Assembly: GCA_964017185.1 (NCBI GenBank)
Contig: OZ024880.1
Location: 31,772,329-31,836,328, forward strand
Length of the DNA: 64,000 bases
Reading direction: 5' to 3'
Source of the DNA: Rugalucina vietnamica
Taxonomy: Eukaryota; Mollusca; Bivalvia; Lucinida; Lucinidae
Made by a program: the position numbers and the translations under genes. This document shows positions 46,390 to 57,741 of the stretch, piece by piece (the first letter of the stretch is position 1; each line of letters starts with the position of its first letter). Below the pieces are notes generated by a model. It saw only the letters and a list, made by a program, of their open reading frames with translations. It made no database searches and was not told the DNA's origin.

Positions 46390-48154
46390 TTTATTTTCTC
46401 TATTATGAAAACTCTATCGGTAATGCTTGAAGACTATTCAAAACAAAATGTAAGCTTCGTTGTATACAATGCTTAGGAAAAGATACGCTTTCGTTCTGAT
46501 TCTGTCGTTGATTGCATGCTTTTGAATTGTTTCTGTACAAAATTTGGAATGAAATAGGTTTAAACCGAAACAAATACGCGCAGGTCGTATGAAAAATCAC
46601 GACACGTTTAAGAGTTTGGACGTATACAAATTAATTTGTTTCTTAAACTCGTTTTAGCAGTCACATATTTGCATGTGACTGAGGCGTGTGCCAGACGTAC
46701 AAAATATTAAAAAATAAAATAAGAAAATATATATAGAGAAAAAACGTGTAGCGCACATTAGCGTGCCTAAAACGTGTGCCAAAAGCGTTCAAACCTGTAA
46801 CGCACGTGGAACTTATTCGAAACGTATATGATACACGTCCGACACACGTCGAGCTTGAAGAAATTTTTTTGAACACGCTTGGAACGCGCGCCGACCTACA
46901 GCAGTATTCAAGATGATTTCTTGACAATTTAGCAAATGCCCATATATCAAAATCAGTTATTTGCTGTCTCAGACACCACTAGCACACAACTTTAATCGTT
47001 AATATGTGATCACAACGAGCCGCTTCTTGTTTTTTTAAAAGCTATCCTTGTATTCCATCAGAACCACGCTATTTTTAGCATGCATCGGTTTTTCCAGCTA
47101 AATATCGATAAACAAAGAACTGGTTACCGCTTAACCAGAAAAGTTTTTATACGTCTTATCAAGGAATCGGAAACCAGTATAAAATGAGGCACTTTACGGG
47201 GGTTTCAACTTAACATTCTTTGTTGTCTGGTAAAATATAATATAAAACACCTGTTGAAGACCCCTACAGCTTTTAGGTTAGTACTTAAACCGTGTTGCTT
47301 AACCTCTGACATAGATATGCATGTTGACCAGACTGCTTAAATGAACATGTTCTCAATAATGCGACTGACGGTAAACAATATATTACCGACGAACTCTCAC
47401 ATTGCACTAGAAAATGTGTATAACAAATAGGTGCCTCTTTAATGCGTGTTTACAAAACTATATCACGTGAGTTCAAGCGGCTCGGTCAATTTGATTTACC
47501 TATACATATTGACAAACACATCATAAGTAGGTCAACGTACAATTTGAGCCATATTTGCAAAAAATAAACAGAATACCTCGCATCGAAAACGCATATTCCC
47601 TACATTGAAGAAAACACTGCCAAATAAAGCCTCCCACTGTTCCAAAAACAAGTATAAATAACACTAAGCAAGCACAAAACTTCAATCAACGCATGAAAAT
47701 GGCTGCTTCAGTTTACTAGGACGCAATTTACAATAGACACACCCACTCATTAACATTTTAACAACAAATTCACAAAAACGATAAAAAAACCGAGAATTAA
47801 GGAAAAATAAACATAAACAGTGAAGCTGGCATAACTTTTGAACTATTTCACATGACAATCAACATTTCCAACTAAACTGTCATCTATAAAAGAATGTTAA
47901 ATCTTACCGTTCTCAATGACGTCACGAAATGATTGACAGAATACTGAAAACATATAGGGCTTTATCAAATACTTAAATACATTACATAACAGATACGTTT
48001 AACGTGACATACATTTCAAATACCTGAAATTCACACTGTTAAATACTTTCGCCCCAGAAAAATAGTGTTTGTTTGCATTTTTACCAGAAAAAAAGTAAAG
48101 TGAAATAATTTGGAACACTTCTATAGGCTTTCATGCAGGATGACATAAGATATA
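46390..48154. other. No gene recognised
   Basis: AT-rich. Between 46670 and 46920 ACGTGT/ACACGT words are dense (AAACGTGTAGC, AAACGTGTGCC, CGCACGTGG, GATACACGTCC, GACACACGTCG), an unexplained local enrichment. The rest shows nothing. Confidence 0.5.
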
Positions 48155-48347
48155 CATGAGGATAACATGTCCGTGCAGTGAATACCCCCTTAAACCCCAC
48201 TTATATTGGCGAGGCGGTTCTAACGTGTATCCACAATCAATGTTTTGCGCAAAAATATTTAAAAAGCATTTTTTTTTTTCCAATGAAATCTTCAATTTTA
48301 CATATGAAAAACTTCTTTGTATATTGCATGGGCAAGTTTTCGTAATG
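48155..48347. mobile_element. Family C MITE
   Basis: The ends CATGAGGATAACATGTCCGT and GCATGGGCAAGTTTTCGTAATG (last 20: ATGGGCAAGTTTTCGTAATG) are inverted. The interior has GGCGAGGCGGTTCTAACGTG and TATCCACAATCAATGTTTTG. It marks the left edge of the second copy of the large duplication. Confidence 0.75.
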
Positions 48348-48355
48348 AAGTTGCT

Positions 48356-49540
48356 AAAACGCCATCTGTAATAGCTGTCGGAGTGTCTATTATGATTGAT
48401 TCTTAAGAAACAAACTCGTCTCTTCCCTGATTCTCTGGAGACTCACGGACAATTATGATAGTGTCAAGTGAAAACATTATGTACAGAACTGATTGATGAT
48501 TCTTAAGTTAAATAGTATATTCTCACACAATGTGCATTCTTAAAGGCAGACAAACAAAAATTATTGTATCATGTGAACGCGTCCTTGTAATTGAGATCTC
48601 TCAAATCACACATACATCAATCTAAACGGGACTTCTACCCTTCTGGTGTCTGAGTTGTTATTTTAATTTATTTGTCCTTAATTGTATTCGTAAACCAAAA
48701 AAAGAAAGTAACATCTATGAGCATATCAGAGTTTTAAGTCTAGGCATCCTGCAGGACATGAAATTGTCATAAGTTTTCCTTTCCGTCACTGGTGTTCTGC
48801 AGTATACACTGACCTATAGCGATGATGTTGTAAGCCTGTGCTGCTTCGTTTTACTGGAAAAGTTGTTGAGGTGAATGTAGTGCATCAATACACTATTCCT
48901 TGAGTAACATAACATAACATAGCTTTATTGATGTTGGCCACCGGCCCATTTCAAATACATAGAATACATGTAATCATAATTATACAATGTATAGAATCTC
49001 AAAAATACAGCACCGTTGCTTTACCTCTAAATTGTGCCATATAAATAAGCATTCAGCAATCAATGTGTAAGCATAATGGTTTGTGTATATTCAAACAATA
49101 TTGTAACATTGTGTAGTTTCTGTTTAGTAAGCATTTATGGAAAAGAGATACTCTAAGTGCAACGAAAGCATTCCATGAAAAAAGATTAAGCCAGACAATT
49201 TACTTTCATACCGCCGTGTTCATACAGCCGTGTTATAAAGTATGTTATATAAAATTGTCAAGAGTTATCAGGCAAGAATCTTTTTCAATTCAATAAGAGT
49301 AAAATATGATATATTTTGATTGACTAGAATTATTTCCGAAGTAATTCACTGTTCGCGAGACGTGGTTGATATATGTACATTAGTACATTTTTGTAATGTA
49401 TAAGTTTAAAAATGACAAAATTTTCATTAATGTCTTACTATTGCATGTGGCATAGTTTAAGTGTTTTTGAACATGGTCGGAAATATTGAAGACAGGCTTT
49501 CTTTAAGTCATCTCATTCTCTTCAAGTGTGTTGTCCAAAG
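48356..49540. repeat. Large duplication, copy 2, first block (tandem half 1)
   Basis: Collinear with 19275-20170. A 220-bp insertion (about 48903-49125), starting GAGTAACATAACATAACATA and followed by AGCTTTATTGATGT and GGCCACCGGCCCATTTCAAA, is absent from 19.7 kb but present in tandem half 2. Confidence 0.85.
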
Positions 49541-50410
49541 CAACACGTTGTCATAAGTTTTCCGTCACTGGTCTTCTGCAGTATACACTTACACATAGCA
49601 ATGATGTTGTAATCCTTTGCTGCTTCGTTTTACTGGAAAAGGTGCTGACGTGTATGTAGTGCATCAAGACACTATTCCATTAGTAACATAACATAACATA
49701 GCTTTTTCTTGATGTAGGCCACCGCCCATTTCAAATACATTGAATAATCGTAATTATACCATGTATAGAATCTCAATAATACAGCACAGCTGCTATACCT
49801 CTAAATTGTGCCATATAAATAAGCATAAACCAATCAATGTGTAAGCATGCTGGTTTGTGTATATTCAAACAAAAGTGTGACATTGTGTAGTTTCTGCTTA
49901 ATAAGCATATGGAAATGAGATACAATGAAAGCATCCCATGGAAAAAAGATTATGCCAGACAATTTACTTTCATACCGCCGTGTTCATACAGCCGTGTTAT
50001 AAAGTATATTATATAAAATTGTCAAGAGTTTTATCAGGCAAGAATCTTTTTCAATTCAATAAGAGTAAAATATGATATATTGTGATTGGCGAGAATTAAT
50101 TCCGAAGTAATTCACTGTTCGCCAGACGTGGTTGATATATTCACATTAATATATTTTTCTAATGTACTATTGTAAAAATAACAATTCTCAGTTAAAATGT
50201 TCATAAATGTCTTACTATTGCATGTGGCATAGTTTGAGTGTTTTTGAACATGATCGAAAATATCGAAGACACCCATTAGTTTTAGTTTTTCCCACCTCGG
50301 TTGTTGGAGTGGGAATTTTTTTCTGATTGCGCCTTTTCCTGATCGTTGCATGCTTGTACTTTTTTCTTTAAGTCATCTCTTTCTCTTCAAGTGTGTTGCC
50401 CGAAGCAACA
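49541..50410. repeat. Large duplication, copy 2, tandem half 2
   Basis: Repeats 48770-49540: GTCACTGG, CTGCAGTATACACT, CTGCTTCGTTTTACTGGAAA, the AACATAACATAACATAGC insertion, CCATATAAATAAGCAT, CATACCGCCGTGTTCATACA, TTTTTCAATTCAATAAGAGT and TATTGCATGTGGCATAGTTT. A family A fragment interrupts its end. Confidence 0.9.
50280..50364 (-). repeat. Family A repeat, terminal fragment
   Basis: TTTTTCCCACCTCGGTTGTT, GGAGTGGGAATTTTTTTCTG, CGCCTTTTCCTGATCGTTGC and TGCTTGTACTTTTTT. It interrupts the duplication between AAGACA and CTTTAAGTCATCTC. Confidence 0.85.
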
Positions 50411-50755
50411 CGTTTCGTGATGTATTTTCTTTCCCGCCTGGTGTCTACATTGGGACTTTCATTGCATCGATTCCTGATATCTCTAGGCTTACTTAATCAG
50501 ATTGGTTGTTTTATTATTGTTTCAATTCAATTATCGCATGTGATTCAAAGCCATTTTGGCGAGTCAGCAATGTTCTAGTGCATATTTGTTAAAACGTTTG
50601 CCAATTTATAATGAATACAAAATGTTGATAATCAAAATCGAATAATTCACACGAGATAAATGAGTAATTTTGATTAAATGAGTGATAAATATGTTTTATA
50701 CTACCGCTTGATGCAGGGAACGAATGCATGACACACAGACCTCGTCAGCTGATAA
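50411..50755. repeat. Large duplication, copy 2, second block
   Basis: Matches 21291-21428 plus 21709-21915 without the family C MITE found there (landmarks given for that block). Confidence 0.85.
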
Positions 50756-51835
50756 GCGCCTTTCTTTCGCTTCACGGATTGTAAATTAAATCAGAAACTG
50801 TAAGCTTCTACCATTCTTCGCTGTTCTTATGCAAAACGCATGGCTCATAATTCTGATTACAATGGTCGCATTGCTTATTGTCACTTCTCCGTGACCAGCT
50901 TTGTCCCGTTTTAACTATTAAGTTAACGGAACGACATTTGCCACAAGTTTACAAAATGGCATTTTCTACCCCGCACATGTACATGTATTATCCCAACAAG
51001 TGTACAACAGTAGAGCTCTGTTTGAATTGCTTATTAAGTCACGTTCGATTTCTTAACATAGACTTTTAATTAAGCAAAATTCCAGATTCGATAACGCCGG
51101 GTTTCTGTCAGAATCGCGTGGCAACTCTTGTTGCCTAGCAACAAAAGAATGCACAGTAAACGACCCTGGCGACGGTTAAAATCGATTTTATGTCACATGC
51201 AAAGAACAATTACATCAATTACCGTTTTATTCCAAAGAGCAATTGCCCCTTTAATACATTTGTTGTACATAGCTCGATAAGTTGTGTTTAACGCAAACTA
51301 ACGAACTTTGTTTATCTGAAGCTGAACCCCTTGGAATCTGGGTCAATTTTGATTCCTCTAAATCGTCCTATTCTCATTAACACCCCTACTACTTAAGCCA
51401 AAGGGTCAAATTTTAGAAAGTGTTTATTTGTAGAATAGAAATACGTAGTTGTAGCCGTGTTGCGCATAAAGACCGATACAAGTATTTACATATTTTTCTG
51501 CATCAGATACATGTATATGCCTGAATTATGGGCTTCTGTCAAAATTCGTGGCAACTATTATATTTTTGTCACCTGGTGTTGCTATGCAAAATAGAATAGC
51601 CCCTGCTGACCTTAACATTTCATTTCCTCCTTTCGAACATAAGATATAACAAACACAACAAATATGATAGGTTTGTACACCACTGACACTTTTGGACATT
51701 AAAGCTCAAGCCTACACAAAATATTTTGTTTTGATTTTCATTTGTATTTTCATTTCTACAAACAATGAGCTATTTTATTGCACTGTATTGTTACAATAGC
51801 AGCAATTCAATACGGAATAAAAAAGAGAAACACAG
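50756..51835. other. No gene or repeat recognised
   Basis: AT-rich. No recognised domain. Confidence 0.45.
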
Positions 51836-52050
51836 TAACGACCCTGTTCTGTTTATAAGGGCATTATTTATTGACCAGTAAGCCCGGCCAGTATTGGAAT
51901 TTAATGTCACTGCCAGTCACGCAGTCTTTCTTTATCATATGTCTGCAGATGATATGTTTTGATAAACGTACATTATCTCTTTAATATACGCCCGCTGTCT
52001 GACTGGAATACAGTTCGAAGAGTACATCTCGTCTACGCGGTTAAGCCATT
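51836..52050. repeat. Large duplication, copy 2, third block
   Basis: Matches 27090-27330 (landmarks given there). Confidence 0.8.
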
Positions 52051-52194
52051 GTTGATTAAAGACACACTTCTGAATTTGGTTGAAAGGGCATTGCGAAATG
52101 ATGGTTCAGTTCACTTTATATGGCCTGACACTACAAACAGGTTATATTTGCTAAGCCTTCTTCGGTCCAAAGGCCAAAATGTAACCCAGCAGGT

Positions 52195-52630
52195 CATAAC
52201 TTAACCACTTTGGTCATTTCGTGCCCATTTCGGTCCGTGTTCATTTTGATCATTTCGTACCTGGTATCAAGAATTTCGTAACCAGGTCATTTTGTAACAA
52301 CATTTGTCATTGCGTACCAAGCTCAACTGTGTACGAAATGACTAATGGTTATTTTGCAACTACTTTAGTCATTTCGTACAATGATCATTTCATACCAATG
52401 AGGTTTGGTGAAATATTTTGGTCACTTCGTACCTTGGTCATTTACTTTGAGTCAAAGAAATATGGATGGTAATTTTATCCAGTCTTGCTAAAATGACGAA
52501 AATATAGGATATATTATTAGAGAAGTAATTCAAACGCATCTTAATTGAATACATAATACAAATGATCTTTCGTACCTAAATAATTTTGTACCCAGTTTAA
52601 GTGACTCTAAGTACGAAATGATCTCGGAAC
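52195..52630. repeat. Degenerate GGTCATTTCGTACC short-repeat cluster
   Basis: Words close to GGTCATTTCGTACC recur on the plus strand (TGGTCATTTCGTGCC, GATCATTTCGTACC, AGGTCATTTTGTAAC, AGTCATTTCGTAC, GATCATTTCATACC, GGTCACTTCGTACC). They also occur inverted (GTACGAAATGACTAA at about 52332, GTACGAAATGATCTC at about 52611). Spacing is irregular, 15-45 bp. Confidence 0.75.
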
Positions 52631-53455
52631 GAAAACATAAAAACTAGGTACAAATTGACCAAAGAAATATTTGTAACCTGATAATAAAGTATGTACAAAA
52701 ATAATATTGTTCGAATAAAAGAAAGAAATATATAGGATAGTGTGCATATAAGAGAGAACCAACAACTTGAAAATCGCCATTTTCAGCCTTTTTTCGGCTG
52801 TTTTGTTTCTTAAAGCCCATTTCATAAAACCACCTAAAATTTTATAACCAGCACACCAAAGACCCAAAGACTGACTTAGAGGACCATGTGCACATAAACT
52901 GCAGCCAAAATAAACATGGAACTAGTGCAATTAATTTTAAGATGTGTAATATTCAAGTTTAATCTACCCTACCCCCTAAATTTTACTGACAACTAAAATT
53001 TTCTGAAAAGTTGCAGAAAATGGGGTGAAAAAATGAAGTTTTTTAGATTGACAATTTTCATGGCTCATTCAATGCGTATCATCAATATGTATCCAAATAT
53101 AAAATATTAGGAAAATATCTGCAACCGTTTACGTGATATTCAACAAAAGAAAAACCGGAAGTTCCGAAATGTCAAATGTTAGCAGCGAACATCCTTAAAA
53201 TAAGAACGAAAATTGGTGTATGCATTATGGCAAAAACACGTGCGACATTTCAATCGTTGTTGTTGGAAATGTTAGGTTGTATTCACAGTTTTATGACTGT
53301 CAATTTTAATCCCAAACTATAGAGGGGTTTTCAAGCTATAGCAATTTAAACTGTCCCAATGGGATTTTACATGTTTTTTCACTGACTAAACTTATGCCGG
53401 AGAGCATATTACCCAGTTCCGCACACTGTACATTTAATCTTTGTTACTCTTGCTG
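52631..53455. other. No gene or repeat recognised
   Basis: AT-rich sequence between duplication blocks. Confidence 0.45.
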
Positions 53456-53762
53456 CGTTGGTGTATCGAAACCAGCATCAGTCGTATACAGTGTCTAAAG
53501 TCTATTCTCCATAGATCATAATGCCGTGACAGACGCGTATTATATTAGAAATATGCAACACTAAAAACGAATGTGCTTTGTCAACTTAACAATATACGCT
53601 TTGTCAACTTAACAATATACGAGACATTCTGTTGTATCGTTTTGGTCTGGTCAACCCTAGCATTCCGCGCGAAACGTATTCAGTTTTAATCTATCTTTGC
53701 ATGCGAAGACAGATGAATGAATAGGCAGATAATCTTAGCTTGGTCTATGACGAGCGGAAAAG
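53456..53762 (+). promoter_or_regulatory. Duplicated promoter/first-exon-like module, copy 2
   Basis: Partner of 30385-30714. GCGTTGGTGTATCGAAACCA, GCATCAGTCGTATACAGTGT and CATAGATCATAATGCCGTGA are kept. A small local repeat (CTTTGTCAACTTAACAATATACG twice, partly) follows. The ATG at about 53747 opens M-T-S-G-K and is cut by a donor-like GTGCGT at 53763, in the same phase as the partner. Kozak context is weak (T at -3) in both. Confidence 0.45.
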
Positions 53763-54200
53763 GTGCGTTTCTGTATTTCGAGACGCCGTAGCTCTTGATG
53801 ACTTAAACCTCATCTTTATGATAGACGGCATATTTGATGAGACTTTGATACTCGCAATATAAAACAGATCGGACAGTTCTTATCATTTCTTCTATAAAAC
53901 AATGTTTTAATGATTGACAACATGGAAACATCTCCGTATGAAAGCTACCCCAGATTTGCACCTTGCATATAGTAAAAATGAGGGAAATCAGGGGTAGGTA
54001 TGAAATGATCAATTTTTAATAGTAATCCATAAAATCCTATATTGTGGGTATCTGTTATCATCGAATCGATGAGATGATCATAACAGATACTCAAAATACA
54101 TGATTTTATGAACAACAAGTGTAATTAATGCAAAAATACAATCAAGATCAGTTGATTTATGGAATACATTGTGCAAACGGAGATGTTTCCGTAATGACAA
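53763..54200. repeat. Spacer with an inverted repeat
   Basis: About 54028-54111 is an imperfect palindrome: CATAAAATC..ATATTGTGGG, TATCTGTTATCAT, ATGATCATAACAGATA and GATTTTATG. Nothing else recognised. Confidence 0.6.
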
Positions 54201-54202
54201 AT

Positions 54203-54436
54203 GAGCCGCATCGTGAGAAAACCGGATTTTTGCCTATGCGAAAACAAAGGCGCAGATCAGCTTCGCGGTAACCGCGAAGCTGATCAGCGCCTTTGTTTTC
54301 GCTACTCGGATAGTACAATTCCTCTTCTACTTAAATCCTAAATTTCAAGCTTCTAGCTCTTTTCTGTGCTTGTACAGGCCGGTTTGTGTCGAACCTGTTC
54401 GGAAACCACATTGTTGGTTTTCCCACGAGGCGGCTC
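54203..54436. mobile_element. Family B MITE, full copy with extended central palindrome
   Basis: GAGCCGCATCGTGAGAAAACC and GGTTTTCCCACGAGGCGGCTC are inverted ends, with AAAT on both sides (54199-54202, 54437-54440). The centre (54245-54295) is a 25-bp-arm palindrome around one unpaired A, with a single mismatch: CAGCTTCGCGGT and ACCGCGAAGCTG. Confidence 0.9.
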
Positions 54437-54724
54437 AAATAGTGTTGGTCCCACATCTGATGACTCTGACTTGCAAAGGTTAGATATTACACTGAGAAGG
54501 GCATATGAGCTGAAACAGAAACAATAAAGAGTATTTAGTCGCCAAAGACGAATATTCTGAACATCCCACATGTCTTGTCAAAGTCAGCTTAATGTACCAT
54601 CTCTAAACATGTGTACAAGGACCTAGCAGACGAACATGCTAAACTCGTGGAATGTAAACACAAGTGTGTCATTGGATTCGTGTTATGAAGGTGCATAAAA
54701 AGGGGTTGAATAACGGCTCTAGAA

Positions 54725-54780
54725 AGGTACAAGTAGGTAATGATCAGGAAAAGGCGCAATCAGAAAGATATTTCCAGTAG
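54725..54780 (+). repeat. Family A repeat, terminal fragment
   Basis: GAAAGGTACAAGTAGGTAAT, GATCAGGAAAAGGCGCAATC and AGAAAGATATTTCCA. Only the terminal 55 bp is present. Confidence 0.85.
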
Positions 54781-54813
54781 TGATTTTAGCTGTTTCAAGG
54801 TTAAGGATCATAA

Positions 54814-55030
54814 GAGCCGCGAAGCGAGAAAACCGGTCTTCGGGGTTTCCGACCAGGTCCGACACACACCGGCCTCTACAGTCTCAAAAAGGCTAAAAAC
54901 TTGAAATTTCGGATTTAGGAAGAAGAGAAATTGCACTATCCGTGTAGTGAAAACAAAGGCGCTGATCAGCTGTGCAGTTATTGCACGCCTTTTGTTTTCG
55001 TATAGGTAATAATCCCGTTTTCTCACGATG
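54814..55030. mobile_element. Family B MITE, right end eroded
   Basis: GAGCCGCGAAGCGAGAAAACC at the left, CGACCAGGTCCGACACACAC, ACTTGAAATTTCGGATTTAG, GGCGCTGATCAGCTGTGCAG, then CCGTTTTCTCACGATG without the final GCGGCTC. Confidence 0.8.
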
Positions 55031-55249
55031 ACAAACATGATTGCAAAAACACAGGACTCATTTAGGATCTCATTTAATTTTATATTTGGGACGATACGCT
55101 CGTACCTTGCTTGATTTTAATGGAAATCCAGTAATGATATACTAGACATACGTAGCTCTATGAAATGACACGTTTGCCATTGTATTGTTAAAGAACAGTC
55201 ATGAATACATAATCTTGGCTACCAAATAGAATTGCCTAGCAATAATTTA

Positions 55250-55720
55250 ATAAATTATTCGTTAAATGGTTCTTAGTTTTACAGACATAGCTGTCAAGTA
55301 ATGCATTAAACTTCCGTGACAAGAAATACGAAAAGGCTCTTATATGAGCCTCGTAATTATAAACCGCTTTCTTGGTTCACGACCAGGTTCTACATACACC
55401 GACTTCGGGCTACAGGAGAAGGATGTATGCTTTAAAATTTGTATTCAAGAACAGAAACTGAACTATGTGGCATCAACAGACGTGTAGTTACTAAGCGTCG
55501 TATCTGCTTAAGTTTGTAAAAATACAAGGCGCATTTTTGCCATAAAACTGTTCATATAAAGGCTTCCATGTCAACCCTAGTTAGTATTGCAGAGACATTG
55601 GTGATTTCTTCTTTAATGAAGTTGAAGCTTTAGATGGGAAACATTTTATTTCTGACAGATTGAAAACCCAGAAATTACAGAGAGCTTAAAAGAGATAATA
55701 GGATATATGGCTGTTAAAGT
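55250..55720. repeat. Large duplication, copy 2, last block
   Basis: Matches 36300-36720. It includes a diverged family B MITE from about 55346 (GAGCCTCGTAATTATAAACC, GACCAGGTTCTACATACACC) that is mostly eroded in the other copy. Confidence 0.8.
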
Positions 55721-56065
55721 AACTCTTTTCGGTTAGTAGCTGGTCCAAAACAGAAATCCCATACAATAAGCCTATGTAACATACACTGACTTTCATTTCA
55801 TCGAGAATTGACAATATATACTCTGCAGAGCATGTATTTTCTAAACGAATAATAAATCACTGTATTGTTTCTCTTGTAAAACCAATAAATGTCATGATGC
55901 TAATCTAGCCATTGAAATCTGTAGATTCGTTTTTAAAAGACTAACATAAAGTCTACAAGTATAAGCTTTAACAAAAAGCTTGGTCTACGCTTCGCATATA
56001 TAAACTAGAATGTCAAAGCTCCCATTTCATCGTGGTTCATGTGACTGAACAGAAATAAAACGCTG

Positions 56066-56250
56066 CGCGGTCAAAGCATTCATACCTGACAATCGACCGT
56101 CACAATACTGTCGGTTCATTTCATTCCATTGTGGCTTGGATAGAATGTAATTGGCTACACGGCAGGTGGGGCGCGGTCAAAGCTTTCATACCTGACCATA
56201 TAGCGTCACAATACCGTCGGTTCATTTCATTCCAATGTTACTTAGATAGA
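56066..56250. repeat. Tandem duplication, two units of about 100 bp
   Basis: GCGCGGTCAAAGC.TTCATACCTGAC, CGTCACAATAC.GTCGGTTCAT and TTCATTCCA.TGT...TAGATAGAATG-like blocks occur at 56066-56150 and 56170-56250. Confidence 0.8.
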
Positions 56251-56258
56251 ATGCAATC

Positions 56259-56450
56259 ATGCACCAGTTCCACGAATCTAACAATTTGCCCCTTTTTGGT
56301 ACCTACTGCACCATTGGTACAAATGTTACCAACCAAAGGGAGGTTTGCATGGTTGTTTGGGGTGTTTACACGGTCCTTGGCGAAACGACACGGAATCCTA
56401 CTAACACGATGGTCAAGCCACTAGACCCAACCGTGCAGTTGCAGTTGTAG
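56259..56450 (+). CDS. Possible terminal exon of an unrecognised protein
   Basis: An open frame with coding-like codon choice, preceded by CACCAG (a possible acceptor at 56261-56266) and ending in TAG at 56448-56450. The peptide includes GTYCTIGTNVTNQREVCMV and VKPLDPTVQLQL. A hydrophobic stretch VCMVVWGVYTVL and one N-glycosylation motif (NVT) are visible. No family is recognised. The tandem repeat immediately upstream and the lack of a polypyrimidine tract weaken the call. Confidence 0.2.
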   Translation: MHQFHESNNLPLFGTYCTIGTNVTNQREVCMVVWGVYTVLGETTRNPTNTMVKPLDPTVQLQL

Positions 56451-56615
56451 CGAGGTGTATGAGTTGTCTTTAAAGTAGGTCAATCTCAAACTTTAGAGTA
56501 GTCTACGCGCTGGCACGTAGACAAAAAAAATAAAAACATGGTCTAGGAACGATTATATGTTGAATTATGTTTGCCGAAGATACGCATTTACTCAAAGATA
56601 TCAGCATTACATGTA

Positions 56616-56961
56616 GCGAGATAGCCGAGTGGTTAGCGCACTGGCTTCTTGTGCTAGAGGTCCCGGGTTCGATCCCCGCCGGCGGCGAGGAAAATGTGTT
56701 GGTCCGAACTTGCTTCCCTTCGTGTCATTTGCAGGAATGACATGATACAGTGCGCCGTCCTTCGGATCGGGACGTTAACTCGAGGCCCCCTGTGCAGGGA
56801 CAGTCATCCCCTGTGCAGGTTAAAGATCCCTACACAGGTTCTATCCTCGTGCATGTAGGCTCATCCTGCAAACAAACCGGAGTGTACAATGTACACCTCC
56901 CAAGAATAATCAGAAATTGATTGATGGGAGTAACAGGAAAACAAAACAAAACAACAAAACA
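56616..56961 (+). mobile_element. tRNA-derived SINE with conserved central domain
   Basis: The head has an A box TAGCCGAGTGG (56622-56632) and B box GGTTCGATCC (56666-56675) in a tRNA-like layout. The body contains GCGCCGTCCTTCGGATCGGG and ACGTTAACTCGAGGCCCC, a central domain that I recall as shared by invertebrate SINE superfamilies (Nin/Meta type; the exact name is uncertain). It ends in an (AAAAC)n tail at about 56937-56961. Apparently a complete copy. Confidence 0.8.
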
Positions 56962-57169
56962 AATTATTTGGATTCCCGAGACAGCTATACGTTTTACAAA
57001 ATACTCAAACATCAAACAAAAGGTGTTGGTCCCCCGCCCAATGGGACCTAAAGAAATAGGTGGGCTACTTTGTGTCTCTATGCAAAGCTTAAACGCTACT
57101 GACCATCTTATTACTGGTTAACCGCTCTGCTCTGAGGCTGCCCGGGTTATGTGGTTCACGTCAAACCAT

Positions 57170-57350
57170 CCATACATATAATAAGCCTTTTTGGCTTAGT
57201 TGGGTGGTTATATCTGAAGCACTTTTTTGATGTCATGACAACCTTAACTTTAGGTACAAGTCACATAAAATTGAGGCAACGTCCCGAAATGACCGTGGCT
57301 GTCGACTGAGACGCTAAGCATTAATTCAACCAACCAACAAAGCCAAATAA
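57170..57350 (-). mobile_element. SINE fragment related to 45405-45770
   Basis: TTTTTGGCTTAGTTGGGTGG, TTATATCTGAAGCAC, GTCACATAAAATTGAGGC and TTAATTCAACCAACCAAC match the 45.4 kb copy in order. Confidence 0.65.
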
Positions 57351-57741
57351 AAGTTCTACGTGGACATAGAACTATTTATACTTATACGCAAAAGTTTCGC
57401 AACACTTATAAAATGCAAATTTCTTATCAACTCAAAAATATCTTTCGGTGATTTTACGAGTGACAAGTCCAGTTCTTTGCCTTGCATACACCATGAAATC
57501 AGAACGCTGCGGCTTATAGCTGCCCAAAAAACATCAAAACTTCAAGGTAACCCTTTTTTTAAAAGTCACAAAGGAACAATACCTTACATGGTATCCGAAA
57601 ACGACATTTCAAATCAATGTGTGCTTTCAAGAGCATAAGGGACAGCGAACGCAAATATGGACATTTTATGCCTTGGTCGACGTTAATAAGCAAACGAATA
57701 TCAATGATTGAAATGGAATATTGTAGCCCTCAGTACACTGC

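Noticed and set aside
56616..56690. A functional tRNA gene
   Set aside because: A and B boxes are good, but the acceptor stem does not pair convincingly and the sequence continues into a SINE body with an (AAAAC)n tail.
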